Assembly: GCF_000330505.1 (NCBI RefSeq)
Contig: NW_004443664.1
Location: 95,182 to 138,446, forward strand
Source: Entamoeba invadens IP1
Lineage: Eukaryota > Evosea > Mastigamoebida > Endamoebidae
Reading direction: 5' to 3'
Length of the DNA stretch: 43,265 nucleotides
This document shows positions 19,339 to 28,491 of the stretch, one piece after another. How positions within the stretch are numbered: position 1 is the first letter of the stretch; each line of letters starts with the position of its first letter. Under the pieces are notes generated by a model. The model did not search any database. It worked only from the letters and a program-made list of their open reading frames with translations, and was not told where the DNA came from. Made by a program: the position numbers and the translations under genes.

Positions 19339-19743
19339 TAGTTGTTTTGATATCCAACGTCAATTTCCAACATTAAAATAATTAAAACAACGATTAACAA
19401 TTATAAATATTTTGATCTTAACAAAATGTATATCAAAATAATATGATAGACTCGTTAAAAACAAATTTACAATTACACCATCGATTAAATCAAACTGGTA
19501 TAGTAAATATATAATATAAATAAACTATTCTCCAAATATTATTTGGTGTGTTATTGGATTTGTTATATAACGACAAACAGTATGATACATTCAAAAAAGT
19601 GCCATTCGCCAATAAAAGAAAACTTAAATTCTTTTCCACTCTAACTTTTTTAATGATTCGAACCAATTAAAAAATATTAAAAATTTTTTAAAAAAATTTC
19701 CCATCACCCACGAAAACTTGAAATCGATTAAAAAAATTTCGCG
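19339..19743. other. Casein kinase upstream region
   Basis: AT-rich, with short A/T palindromes around 19675-19700 (aaaaattttttaaaaaaattt). No clear TATA element is visible. Confidence 0.4.
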
Positions 19744-20787
19744 ATGATGGACATGAAAATAGCGAATCGGTACAAACTGGTCAAGAAGCTCGGCAGTGGG
19801 TCCTTTGGTGATATCTACTTAGGTGTGAACACATTTAATGAAGACGAGGAGGTAGCGATCAAGATGGAGTCGACGAAAGCTCGATGCCCACAGCTTCGGT
19901 ATGAGTACAATTTGTATAAGATTCTCATGGAGAATGGGGAGACTGGAACCAAGAGTGTAGGGATACCTACAGTGAAGTGGTGGGGTATGCAAGATGAGTG
20001 GAATTTGATGGTGATGGAGTTACTTGGTCCTTCCTTAGAGGACTTATTTACGTATTGTGGGAGGAAGTTTACACTGAAGACAACACTGATGTTGGCGGAC
20101 CAGTGTATTAAAAGAATCCAAGAGGTCCACGACCGGTTTTTTATTCACAGAGATATCAAGCCGGACAACTTTGTGATGGGGATGAAGGAGATGTCGAACA
20201 CGGTGTATGTCATTGATTTTGGATTATCGAAGAAATATAGAGATAATAAGACGATGAAACACATCAAATATGCTGAAGAAAAGGCTTTTGTGGGAACAGT
20301 CCGTTACGCCTCTATTAATAATCACAAAGGAAGAGAACAAAGTCGACGAGACGATTTGGAGGCACTCGGATATATGTTCGTCTACTTCATGAAGGGGAGT
20401 TTGCCGTGGCAAGGAATCAAAGGCAAAAAGGGGGATAAGAATGCACTTGTGTTGCAGAAGAAAGAGAACACGCCATTGAGTGAGTTGTGTGAAGGATTAC
20501 CTGAGGAGTTTGCAACTTATTTGGACACGTGCAAAAAACTGAGCTTTGACCAAACGCCGGACTATTTACAACTGCGTATGTTGTTCTGGAAAATAGCGAA
20601 GAGAGAGGGAATCGTGTTTGATGGCAAATTCGACTGGACTGGGTTTAAAGGACAGAAGAGTGAAGACAGACCACCCGAAGTTGTTACTGCTGTCGAGAAA
20701 AATGACTCAGTCGATAGCAGAAGTGGTAGTGGAAGTAAGGCGGGAAGTAAAAGCAGAAGTCAGAGCCTAAGTGGGTCTGTCGAATAA
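19744..20787 (+). CDS. Casein kinase I family Ser/Thr protein kinase
   Basis: A complete 347-residue kinase. Glycine loop GSGSFGDIYLG (17-27), catalytic lysine in VAIK (K40), catalytic loop HRDIKPDNF (H135, D137, N142), DFG at 158-160 (IDFGLSKKY). The CK1 signature is present in place of APE: GTVRYASIN, then EQSRRDDLEALGY. CK1 phosphorylates acidic or already phosphorylated sites and acts in membrane traffic, DNA repair and signalling. After the kinase domain (about residue 300) the tail is rich in Ser with Lys, Gly and Arg, a usual autoinhibitory and autophosphorylation region. It has no membrane anchor. The start is the first of two close Met codons (M1, M2). GC and codon use are clearly coding. 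Confidence 0.95.
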   Translation: MMDMKIANRYKLVKKLGSGSFGDIYLGVNTFNEDEEVAIKMESTKARCPQLRYEYNLYKILMENGETGTKSVGIPTVKWWGMQDEWNLMVMELLGPSLEDLFTYCGRKFTLKTTLMLADQCIKRIQEVHDRFFIHRDIKPDNFVMGMKEMSNTVYVIDFGLSKKYRDNKTMKHIKYAEEKAFVGTVRYASINNHKGREQSRRDDLEALGYMFVYFMKGSLPWQGIKGKKGDKNALVLQKKENTPLSELCEGLPEEFATYLDTCKKLSFDQTPDYLQLRMLFWKIAKREGIVFDGKFDWTGFKGQKSEDRPPEVVTAVEKNDSVDSRSGSGSKAGSKSRSQSLSGSVE

Positions 20788-21168
20788 ATTCAAATTTTGT
20801 TGTGTTTTCTTGGTGTGGTAGAATTAAGTAAACTCATGTTTTATCGGTTGATAAAGTGCATAATTTAAATGTAAAATGAATGGTATTGGTAATGTTATTG
20901 CCGATAAAACTAGATGTTTTGATAATGTTATTTAATTTTAACGGAACAAAAAAAAAACATAGAACTCAATTTTATATCAGAAACTCCACTTTGTGTTCCG
21001 ATAAAATCAAACTAGAATTACAAAAATGTTATGAGAATAAATTAATTAACACAAAACAGAATTAAAATTAAAAACAAAATTACAGTCTTATAAATTATTC
21101 TGTAATTTTAGTTTTATAATAATAAAGAAATTTTTGAATGGAAAACTGATAATGAAGTCAAACTTGAA
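20788..21168. other. Intergenic sequence with ttttatcgg repeats
   Basis: Contains gttttatcgg (about 20836) and the inverted copies ccgataaaac (about 20900) and ccgataaaat (about 20999). They could pair as a stem. No gene. Confidence 0.4.
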
Positions 21169-21636
21169 ATGATGGCTGACCAAAATTATAGTGTTCTCCC
21201 GCCACCTGAATACCAACAACAAGTTTACTCAAATCAAACATTACCAGCAACATATCCACAACAACCACAATATAATGGATATTCACAACAGCCATATATA
21301 CAACAACAAAATAACACACAACAACAGTATCCCCCACAACCAAGTTACTACCAACAAACACCACAATACGTGCAACCAACGGTAAACCAACCCCTGATGA
21401 TGGCACAACCTACGTACTGCCAAACACCAAGTGGTGTTGATGAGAAGAGGGCAACCAATCTGGTCTTCCTCATGTTTGGACTTGGTTTCTTATTACTCTT
21501 CCCATGGCTCGTTGCTTTCATCATCTCAAGAAAAACTAAAAACAAAGCAGTCAATGTCGTTGGGTGGATTTCATTCGGACTATTCGCAACGTGCTTTATA
21601 TTACTCACTATGATCCCCGTGTTCGTGACTTTATAA
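21169..21636 (+). CDS. Pro/Gln/Tyr-rich protein with two membrane segments
   Basis: A 155-residue reading. Residues 1-90 are rich in Gln, Pro, Tyr and Asn, with a PPxY motif (PPPEY, residues 11-15), a known ligand of WW domains such as those of Nedd4-type ubiquitin ligases. Residues about 97-119 (NLVFLMFGLGFLLLFPWLVA) and 131-153 (VGWISFGLFATCFILLTMI) are membrane helices joined by a short basic loop (SRKTKNK). The layout resembles small adaptor membrane proteins that recruit ubiquitin ligases to endosomes. That role is inference; the family itself is not recognised. The Met at 21172 is an equally good start. Confidence 0.7.
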   Translation: MMADQNYSVLPPPEYQQQVYSNQTLPATYPQQPQYNGYSQQPYIQQQNNTQQQYPPQPSYYQQTPQYVQPTVNQPLMMAQPTYCQTPSGVDEKRATNLVFLMFGLGFLLLFPWLVAFIISRKTKNKAVNVVGWISFGLFATCFILLTMIPVFVTL

Positions 21637-22391
21637 ATCATTCATTTAAAAAAGTAGAGTTGTTGATTTTGTGTTGTTTTATAATAATATTTATGTCACT
21701 CTTTTAAATTGATGGTGATATAATAACAATCACTTGTTATAAAAATTGATATTTAATTAAATAATAAGTTATTTGAAATTGAATTAACATTAAATAGACT
21801 TGTTATACAACTGTTTTTTATTGTCGTATAACTGAAAGATTATATTTCATTTTTTAATATTATTTGATCATTATAAATATCAAATAGAAGGTGATCATTA
21901 TTTTTATTAAAATCATCAAAAATATATCGTTAAACTATGTATTCAGTTATTGATAATCAAATACTGACATATTATCAAAAAGAAACACAGTCAATATTAT
22001 GTTTTCATTCTAATACCAAATATTGTTGTTCAATTCATTTTTGTTGTATATTTTAAACAATTAAAAGTAAAGGTGACATTCAAGAATTTCATATTTTCTT
22101 TATTATTATTCAAATGAATGAATAAAAATCTACTTGCAAACTCAAATTTGAGTTATTTATTATATAACAAATGAATAATATAAATACAATTGACTTTAGT
22201 AATTTTTTTTATTGTAAATATAATTAGATAATAATAATTAATTATAGTATTTGTCTTAAATTAGAAATAGCACTGATACTTATTATTTGGCATCTGAACA
22301 CAACATGAATATAACAACTCAAGATGAATAAAATGAATTTAGACTTATTAATTCAACGAATAACTTGGTGAGCAAAAATTGAATGAATTAA
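21637..22391. other. AT-rich intergenic sequence
   Basis: No gene, repeat or clear regulatory motif is seen. Confidence 0.5.
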
Positions 22392-23485
22392 ATAAAAGAC
22401 GAATGCACTGTATTGTGTAAGACCAACCCAGACTTCTGTCTTTTGGATTACAACAACACTACACACACATTGTACATGATCTACGTTCCTGATGACTAGG
22501 AATTTGAGCTTCTGTATATACATCCAAACACCACAATACAATCTGACACTCACTGGTAAGAAATACAACAGTGTTGTTACTCATTATGTGACGACGTGGC
22601 AACTCACCCCGCGACATTGGCTGACTGACGCTTTAAACCAACTTGCAACATTTTTGCATGTTGAGAAGACACTGCTGCAGACACTCTCAAAGGACATCTC
22701 CTACCAGAAGAAGCAGCTCTCAGACCGCCTTGACAAGTGGCGAGCGGGGATTAGAAGAACTTCACAAGTTGTCTTTTTGTTTGACACAGAAGTTGCTTAC
22801 AACAACTTGAAGGCAGACATCATCGAGTCGTTTCTCCACAGCAAAGAACTTGGTTTTGTTATTACTACTGTGGATGACAATCCATATCACTGGCTGATCG
22901 ATTTCAATAACTTTGACACAACAACACACATTGGGAGGAATATGAACACTTGATGGAGTTGTCCCTGTTAGACTCTGTGAAGTTGGATCTTCAGTTCTCG
23001 TTTACTATGTTTCCAGTCATCCCACCAAAGTAAAAATTTGTCTTATCAAAACTCAATTCAACAGCTACTTACTCGATAACTGCGCTGCAATGGAGCGAGT
23101 TCTATTTGCAAAGGAAATGGTCAAATTTGGTGATATCGACACAGACGGGTTCTTCTGTTGGCATGGCAGCACTGATGTTGCCATCAATGGGATCTGTATG
23201 GAGGGGTTCGACACAAAATGGCGATGTGAGCAGGCTCTGGGTGTTGGCGAGTACTTTGTTGCTGACCCATCCATCTCTGTCAGTTATTTCCAAGGGGACT
23301 CACACCTCATATTGGCTAATGTCCTCAGACCTTCCGATAAAAGTCTGTTCATCGAACAAAGCATGTGTTATGTTGTAAATAATCCATTCAATTGGGAGTA
23401 CTCATACTGCCTCCCACTCCTCGCCATCACTTTCGGTAATAAGCAACCAGTCAACTTTTTCGCTGAGTCTTATTATGTTGGTTAA
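22392..23485 (+). pseudogene. UBC/RWD-like plus PARP ADP-ribosyltransferase, frameshifted
   Basis: Pieces in order: CLLDYNNTTHTLYMIYVPDD ending in an in-frame TAG near 22496; a shift near 22555 into KYNSVVTHYVTTWQL up to NPYHWLIDFNNFD; another frame change near 22940 giving SVKLDLQFSFTMFPVIPPK; and a last one near 23031 giving VKICLIKTQF and the PARP part to the stop at 23485. The W-x-D-F and FPVIPP elements look like a UBC/RWD fold. The PARP part shows the NAD-binding CWHGS, GVGEYFVADPS and YVVNNPFNWEYSYCLPLLAI elements, so the HY pair of the catalytic triad is present. Proteins that join a UBC-like domain to PARP are known in other eukaryotes. The PARP part alone is open from 23090 and might still be expressed, but the whole gene looks dead. 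Confidence 0.7.
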
Positions 23486-23540
23486 AATAGTATAGTAAAA
23501 TATAGTAAATTGTATGAAATTATAATTATTAATTATAATA

Positions 23541-23660
23541 TAGTAAATTATAGTAAATTATAGTAAATTATAGTAAATTATAGTAAATTATAGTATATTA
23601 TAGTATATTATAGTATATTATAGTATATTATAGTATGTTATAGTAAATTATAGTAAATTA
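23541..23660. repeat. 10-bp minisatellite, 12 copies
   Basis: Tandem tagtaaatta units in perfect register. The first five are tagtaaatta, then four tagtatatta, one tagtatgtta and two tagtaaatta. Less regular copies precede it from about 23485. It lies between the 3' ends of two convergent genes. Confidence 0.95.
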
Positions 23661-23682
23661 ACATTAAGAAGTGACTTGTGAA

Positions 23683-23982
23683 TTACAAGAAGAGATTCTT
23701 GATGTTGTCTTTGACAGTCCCGGTGTACTCTCCCTTTTTCTGCCCATCGACAAAGGAGATGAAAGTTGGCATCTTTTCTATGTCATAGTGTTGGCAGACA
23801 TCTCGTACTTTGTCGACATCAACAGCAACAAAGAAGAGATTGGGGAGCTCCTTCTCGAGGTCGTTGTAGTATTGAGTAGTCGCATTGCACGCACCGCACC
23901 ACGTCGCATAGAATTTGACAGCAACTTGTTTGTGTTCTTTGAGAACGGCGTTGAACTCAGCAAGTGAAGTGATTTGTTTCAT
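23683..23982 (-). CDS. Thioredoxin
   Basis: A 99-residue cytosolic thiol-disulfide oxidoreductase reduced by thioredoxin reductase, central to redox defence in amoebae that lack glutathione. Active site ATWCGAC (residues 26-32), with Ala in place of the usual Pro of WCGPC. This change is seen in some thioredoxins and raises the redox potential. The cis-proline is in KMPTFISF (P72). The start at 23982 fits the family N-terminus (MKQITSLAEFNAVL) and has a TATA box 24 bp upstream; the longer frame from 24063 adds 27 unlikely residues. It is convergent with the PARP pseudogene, with the minisatellite between them. Confidence 0.93.
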   Translation of the reverse strand: MKQITSLAEFNAVLKEHKQVAVKFYATWCGACNATTQYYNDLEKELPNLFFVAVDVDKVRDVCQHYDIEKMPTFISFVDGQKKGEYTGTVKDNIKNLFL

Positions 23983-24607
23983 TTGGTGACTGAGTTTGTT
24001 GTAATGTTTATATAGTAATATTAATATGTGGACGTTTTTGTGTGTTTTGATTGGTCGTATCAATTTTTAATTCTGTTTTCTGGAACAAAAAACGAGAAAA
24101 GAATTGTACTGGTAACTCAAAAGATCACAAAAACTGTGAAATAGCAAATGTGAATGAAAGTAATTCATTTCCATTTGTTGGTTTTGTGGAGATCATACTA
24201 GTTCTTATTAGTTTATATACTACATTTTTCATAACAGAAGTACAATGGAGATTAATTAATATAACTAGTATATAACCATCATTATGAAATAGTTTTTTAA
24301 TAGTTTTGTTTTATTCTATAAATTAATATGGTTATTATAGTTGTTTGTAACAAGTGTCGAAGTGCTAGTTCCAGTGTAATTAACTCTTAAAATAGTTACG
24401 ATATAAATACGATGTGATTTGTTTTGTTCAAAATGTTGTATAAATGTTATTAGATTTGCAATGAGTTGAATTATTATTATGTATAGTTTTTTAATTGATT
24501 ATAATATATTAAATATAGAACAGCAAGACAACATACTTGTTGATCATCTACACATGTGACACCATTTAAAACAATCAAAAAAATAACAGAACACAACAAA
24601 TCAGTTA
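23983..24607. other. Intergenic sequence
   Basis: Lies between two minus-strand genes. Besides the thioredoxin TATA box nothing is supported. The open frame at 24051-24275 (+) is AT-rich noise. Confidence 0.4.
24006..24014 (-). promoter_or_regulatory. TATA box of thioredoxin
   Basis: On the minus strand tatataaac lies 24-32 bp upstream of the ATG at 23982, the same spacing as at profilin. Confidence 0.5.
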
Positions 24608-25186
24608 TTAAGATGAAGCAGTTGATGTGGATGGTGATGCACCAGCATGGGATGCAATAGATGGTCCCATTGATGTGAATGGCTCGTAGATGTAAGACGA
24701 CCCAGAGTTGTCTTGGTAGCAGTGATGGAGGAAATAATTTTCCCTTCTGGCTGATGTTCCAGCACATTTTTCGTTGTTGTACCACCTTTTGATGGTGTGT
24801 ACACCATCGGTGACTTGTCTGAAAGACTCTCTGTGGTGTTTGATGCAACCAACTGGGATGTACAGTGTTTCTGGGAGTGCAAGATGTTCGGCAAGACATC
24901 TGTCACTGTTGTAGTAATAAGTCTTTGATGTTGAGAACACTGGCAATCTTTCTCTCACAATAAAGCCAGATGTCAGTGTAGTGTCGTGTGTGAGTGTTGT
25001 GCATGAGTCGCCTGTGTGTTTGTGTGCAGTCTTCCAGTCACGAGAGAGTGTGTACTTGTAGTAGTGTTGTCTTCCTTTGTAACACCTATCAACAAGTGAT
25101 GCGTGGAATTCTACTGTTAAATCGCTTGACATGATGTAGAGACCATGTGCATTGAGTGCAAACAGCAAAAGTGTCAAAAGAAGCAT
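24608..25186 (-). CDS. Secreted six-cysteine protein, unknown family
   Basis: 192 residues starting at 25186, where the N-terminus is a clear signal peptide (MLLLTLLLFALNAHG). A longer frame from 25237 would put 17 polar residues before it. The mature part is rich in Tyr, His and Thr and has six cysteines (in RCYKG, DSCTT, DRCLA, VGCIK, EKCAG and HHCYQD), enough for three disulfides. It closes with a Ser/Thr/Pro-rich tail (SPSTSTASS). It has no membrane segment, so secretion or wall/matrix association is likely. No family is recognised. GC is high for the window, which supports strong selection on the coding sequence. Confidence 0.7.
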   Translation of the reverse strand: MLLLTLLLFALNAHGLYIMSSDLTVEFHASLVDRCYKGRQHYYKYTLSRDWKTAHKHTGDSCTTLTHDTTLTSGFIVRERLPVFSTSKTYYYNSDRCLAEHLALPETLYIPVGCIKHHRESFRQVTDGVHTIKRWYNNEKCAGTSARRENYFLHHCYQDNSGSSYIYEPFTSMGPSIASHAGASPSTSTASS

Positions 25187-25702
25187 TGTACAAATGTTGG
25201 ACTTGTTTGGTTTGTTTGCTTTTAAGTTTGACAGCACTTCGTGTGGTTTGCTGTTTGTTTTGGATGAACCAATTTCGATTGGTCACTTGCAGTGCTGTTG
25301 CCGCGGGTTCATCGTTTTCAAAGTCAACAACATGCAACAATTTTGTTTCAAGTGTAAAATTTGAAAATAACAAAGAAAAACATGAAATGGCAGTCCATCA
25401 CTTTTTGTGCGAAAAATGAAATTGTTTTGTTGTTGTTGGTTCATTCTTTCAACAAATGTTGTTAAAATAACAAACGAAGACAAATAGCAACATAACATAA
25501 TTCATCAAGAAGGTTGAGAGGGCAATTTGCATTGAATCGAAAACATTGAGACATGCAATATCACCAAAATAGAACGAATAACATTTCAATTTGTCAAGTC
25601 AACAATAACAACAAATGGATTTGTGTTTTGTGTTTATTAAATGTTGTATCAAAGATTTATAATATTCAAATATTAACAAAGAACTTGACATTGACCAATC
25701 AG
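25187..25702. other. Divergent intergenic region
   Basis: Shared upstream region of the secreted protein and the ANTH-like gene. A candidate TATA-like element for the former (gcttttaag, 25218-25226) is visible. Overlapping small open frames here are shadows. Confidence 0.4.
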
Positions 25703-26545
25703 ATGAAGATTCTTGTTGATGTGTTACGAATGTTGAGAAAATATTTCAGCACAACATTTGTGGCTTCATCTCTTATCAATGAAATATGTGAATGTTGTGT
25801 GAGAGGTCATGGTGATATTGTGTTGCGGGTTGTAAAGCAGAAGATGCGAGGTACCAATGACAACAGAGTGAAAGCACTTCTCCTTTCACATTACATTGCA
25901 ACACAAACAAACTACAAACTGTTCAAACACATCAAAGTGTCAAAATGGAAGTTGTGTGAATGTGAAAAGAACACAACATTTGCAATGGAAAGCAAAGAAG
26001 TGCAGTGTTTGTACACAATTTACTCACAATATGTTGTGCACTTCCACGAGTTTAATAGCAATTATAACGATTATTTAAACAACTTGAAAATAACACAAAA
26101 CAACACAACTAACAAAGTTGATATTCACGCAGACAGAAATGAAGATGTTAACATGTTTAATGTAATGAGAAAAAGTGCAATGCGGCTGTTCTCAATTTGT
26201 GATTTCTTCATGACCACATTTGTAGAAGGGAAGTCAACCAACACGTTTTTGAAAATTGCCGTGTCGATGTGTTATCGTGATATGAAACGTCTTTTACAAG
26301 TTGTATCAAAGAGTATTACAAATGAAAACAGAATTTCAAATGACAACACAAAAGACAATGATAAAACATTTGGAGTTGAATACATGAGATGTCGAATGTA
26401 TTGGATCACACAACAGCTTTCAATAGAAGGTGTTGGAATTGTTTTGAAGACAACACAAACACAAAAAGTGAAATCAAAACAATTCAAAGTTCACTTGAGA
26501 AAAACAAACAACAAAAAGCACATCAAACGGGGGTTTCCAAGATGA
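25703..26545 (+). CDS. ANTH-like (CALM/AP180-type) protein
   Basis: 280 residues from the Met at 25703 (MKILVDVLRML), preferred over 25553 because the extra 50 residues are Asn-rich and upstream-like. An all-helical chain whose helix pattern parallels the ANTH domain: DNRVKALLLSHYIATQTNYK (53-72) in the place of the KSLITTH helix, LYTIYSQYVVHF (103-114) like the FIRRYSRYL helix, then MRKSAMRLFSICDFF (155-169) and IAVSMCYRDMKRLLQVVS (185-202), like the last long helices. ANTH domains bind phosphoinositides and clathrin adaptors in endocytosis. The basic C-terminus (KTNNKKHIKRGFPR) could aid membrane binding. The assignment is by pattern and should be checked by fold. Confidence 0.5.
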   Translation: MKILVDVLRMLRKYFSTTFVASSLINEICECCVRGHGDIVLRVVKQKMRGTNDNRVKALLLSHYIATQTNYKLFKHIKVSKWKLCECEKNTTFAMESKEVQCLYTIYSQYVVHFHEFNSNYNDYLNNLKITQNNTTNKVDIHADRNEDVNMFNVMRKSAMRLFSICDFFMTTFVEGKSTNTFLKIAVSMCYRDMKRLLQVVSKSITNENRISNDNTKDNDKTFGVEYMRCRMYWITQQLSIEGVGIVLKTTQTQKVKSKQFKVHLRKTNNKKHIKRGFPR

Positions 26546-26859
26546 AGTCAAAGTTGTTATATGTTATATTATAATTTATTATTATGTTCTATCAAAGATG
26601 AAAAATAACACAATTAGTATAATAATTCAAAATGAAAGTTTTGCATCATTGAAATGAAAAATATAAAAAGTTTTTAATAATTTAATAAAATTATTATAAT
26701 TTATTATAAAATTTATTATAAAATTATTAAAATATAAAAATGAACCAATGATTTATTTACATTTATATACTATTATATATACTATAAAAATATTATACTA
26801 TCTAATAAATCTAAACTTGAATTAATAAATAAATCAATAAAATAAAACAAATAAAATAG
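26546..26859. other. AT-rich intergenic sequence
   Basis: Short AT-only palindromes (ttattataat and aaatttattataaaatta). It contains the upstream region of the RRM gene. Confidence 0.4.
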
Positions 26860-28242
26860 ATGGGGTGTGACGAATACATCAATGTGTATGTCCGCGACTT
26901 TGAGAAGACAGCTGCAAACGTGACACTTCTTGAAAATGCACTGAGTGAGCTGTGTGTTCACCGCAGTTGTGTAGTTTTGATGACGCATGGCGCTGTTTTT
27001 ACAACGACTCTGAGTGACCTTCAAACGATCATGACAGCGCCAACACTTCAAGTCTTCACGATGTGTCCATTGTATAGAAGTGTCCATCGCAGTGCATTGG
27101 AGTACATTATATTCACCAATTGTGTACTCACAAAGGAGATAGTTGATTACTTCATGCAGTTCAGTGTTGTTGTGAGTAGTCTTGCCAACGCGTCGTTTAG
27201 TGTTCTTCTTGACAAACGGCTTTCCGCACAGGTGCAACGTCGTTGTAATGATTTATTTGTCACTCCTCCACAATTTCGAAGTGAACAGATCGGATTTGGT
27301 CTTCGTGTTGTTCTTCCACAAGTTGCCATCACACGAGAGTTGTTCGACTATTTTGCGTCATTTGGGTGTGTCGTCAGTTTTCATGAAAAAGTCGCAATTA
27401 AACACAACAGGCGAGTTCTTCATGTTGCGTACAACACGAGAAGTGATGCTGAGAGGTGTTACAGCTGTCTGTCTGTCAGCAATGTGTTTGGTGAAAGGTG
27501 TCCCGTCACGGCAAGTCGGGTGTATATAGTAGAGAGTGACTTGAAGGAGGTGTGTGAGTCTGCCATCACCAGTGAGTTGCTGTGTGCATTTCCAAAGGAG
27601 TGGCGACTCGATGACATCAATGGCGAAATTTTCAGTGTTTTTGCACAGAACATCCGAACACCATCATTTCTTGAGAAACTGCGAAAAACACGAATTTTTG
27701 TGAATTGCGAGAAGGAAGAGATCTTTGGCATTGTCGACTTCTTGAACGCAAAAAACAACACAAAGTCGTCAAAAAACAGTTCAACTGCAACGAGTGAAGA
27801 TAACACAAAGTATGAGAAGTACAACACAATGCAAATAGTCGTCAATATGAAGAATGGCGTCAATGTCGTTGGATTTGGAAATGCAGCAAAAGTGTATGTC
27901 GTCGCAGACTTCGAACAAATTGTGCTTGAAACAACATTCAACCAAATTTTATTCACAAAATTCCACGAAAACAGATTCATGGCACTCGCTTTCAAAAAAT
28001 CAAAGAAAATCAAAGCACAAGACGACAAGACTGTCTATGTCGGCAATGTCAAAGATAACGACAACGGTGCTGCCGTTGCTGAAGCACTCGGTCACTTTGG
28101 GAGAATCATGACACTCAACGTCGTCAACAGAAAAGACAACTCTAAAATCGCCTTTGTCGGTTTTTACAATAAAGAAGACGCACAAAAGGCAATCGACAAA
28201 AACAGACTCCAAAATGGTTTGTTTGTTGCACCTAAGAAATAA
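26860..28242 (+). CDS. RNA-binding protein with C-terminal RRM and degenerate RRM-like regions
   Basis: An intact 460-residue protein. Residues about 388-460 form an RRM: RNP2-like KTVYVGNV, RNP1-like KIAFVGFYN, then the helix KEDAQKAID. Upstream, regions near residues 148-210 (GFGLRVVLPQ to RVLHVAYNTRSDAERC) and near 1-60 have the strand-helix-strand rhythm of RRMs but lack the aromatic RNP residues. A Ser/Thr/Asn-rich stretch lies around 298-318. Multi-RRM proteins of this plan act in mRNA stability or translation, like poly(A)-binding proteins. The exact role is unknown. GC is high for the window. Confidence 0.7.
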   Translation: MGCDEYINVYVRDFEKTAANVTLLENALSELCVHRSCVVLMTHGAVFTTTLSDLQTIMTAPTLQVFTMCPLYRSVHRSALEYIIFTNCVLTKEIVDYFMQFSVVVSSLANASFSVLLDKRLSAQVQRRCNDLFVTPPQFRSEQIGFGLRVVLPQVAITRELFDYFASFGCVVSFHEKVAIKHNRRVLHVAYNTRSDAERCYSCLSVSNVFGERCPVTASRVYIVESDLKEVCESAITSELLCAFPKEWRLDDINGEIFSVFAQNIRTPSFLEKLRKTRIFVNCEKEEIFGIVDFLNAKNNTKSSKNSSTATSEDNTKYEKYNTMQIVVNMKNGVNVVGFGNAAKVYVVADFEQIVLETTFNQILFTKFHENRFMALAFKKSKKIKAQDDKTVYVGNVKDNDNGAAVAEALGHFGRIMTLNVVNRKDNSKIAFVGFYNKEDAQKAIDKNRLQNGLFVAPKK

Positions 28243-28491
28243 TTTCGTGTTGGTATTGTTATTTTTAATGTTGTATTTTAATGGTATCATTGTAATCAAA
28301 CAACTGTTAATTTAAACCGGTTCTATTGTTTTAATGTCATTTACTGATGTATCTATTTACCAAACACCATCTTCCCGTTTACTTAAATAGAGCATACTAT
28401 ATCAAATCACAATTTTACTATTAATTTAATTATTCTATTTATAAAACGTGTTTTGTGTTGATCTTTCTCAATAATCAGAAAATCCAATTCA

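Noticed and set aside
22940..23035. Spliceosomal introns joining the PARP pieces.
   Set aside because: No GTTTGT-type donor and TAG acceptor at the frame changes, and the frames abut with no spare sequence.
27459..28028. Open frame of 189 codons on the minus strand.
   Set aside because: Antisense shadow of the RRM gene, with low-complexity composition.
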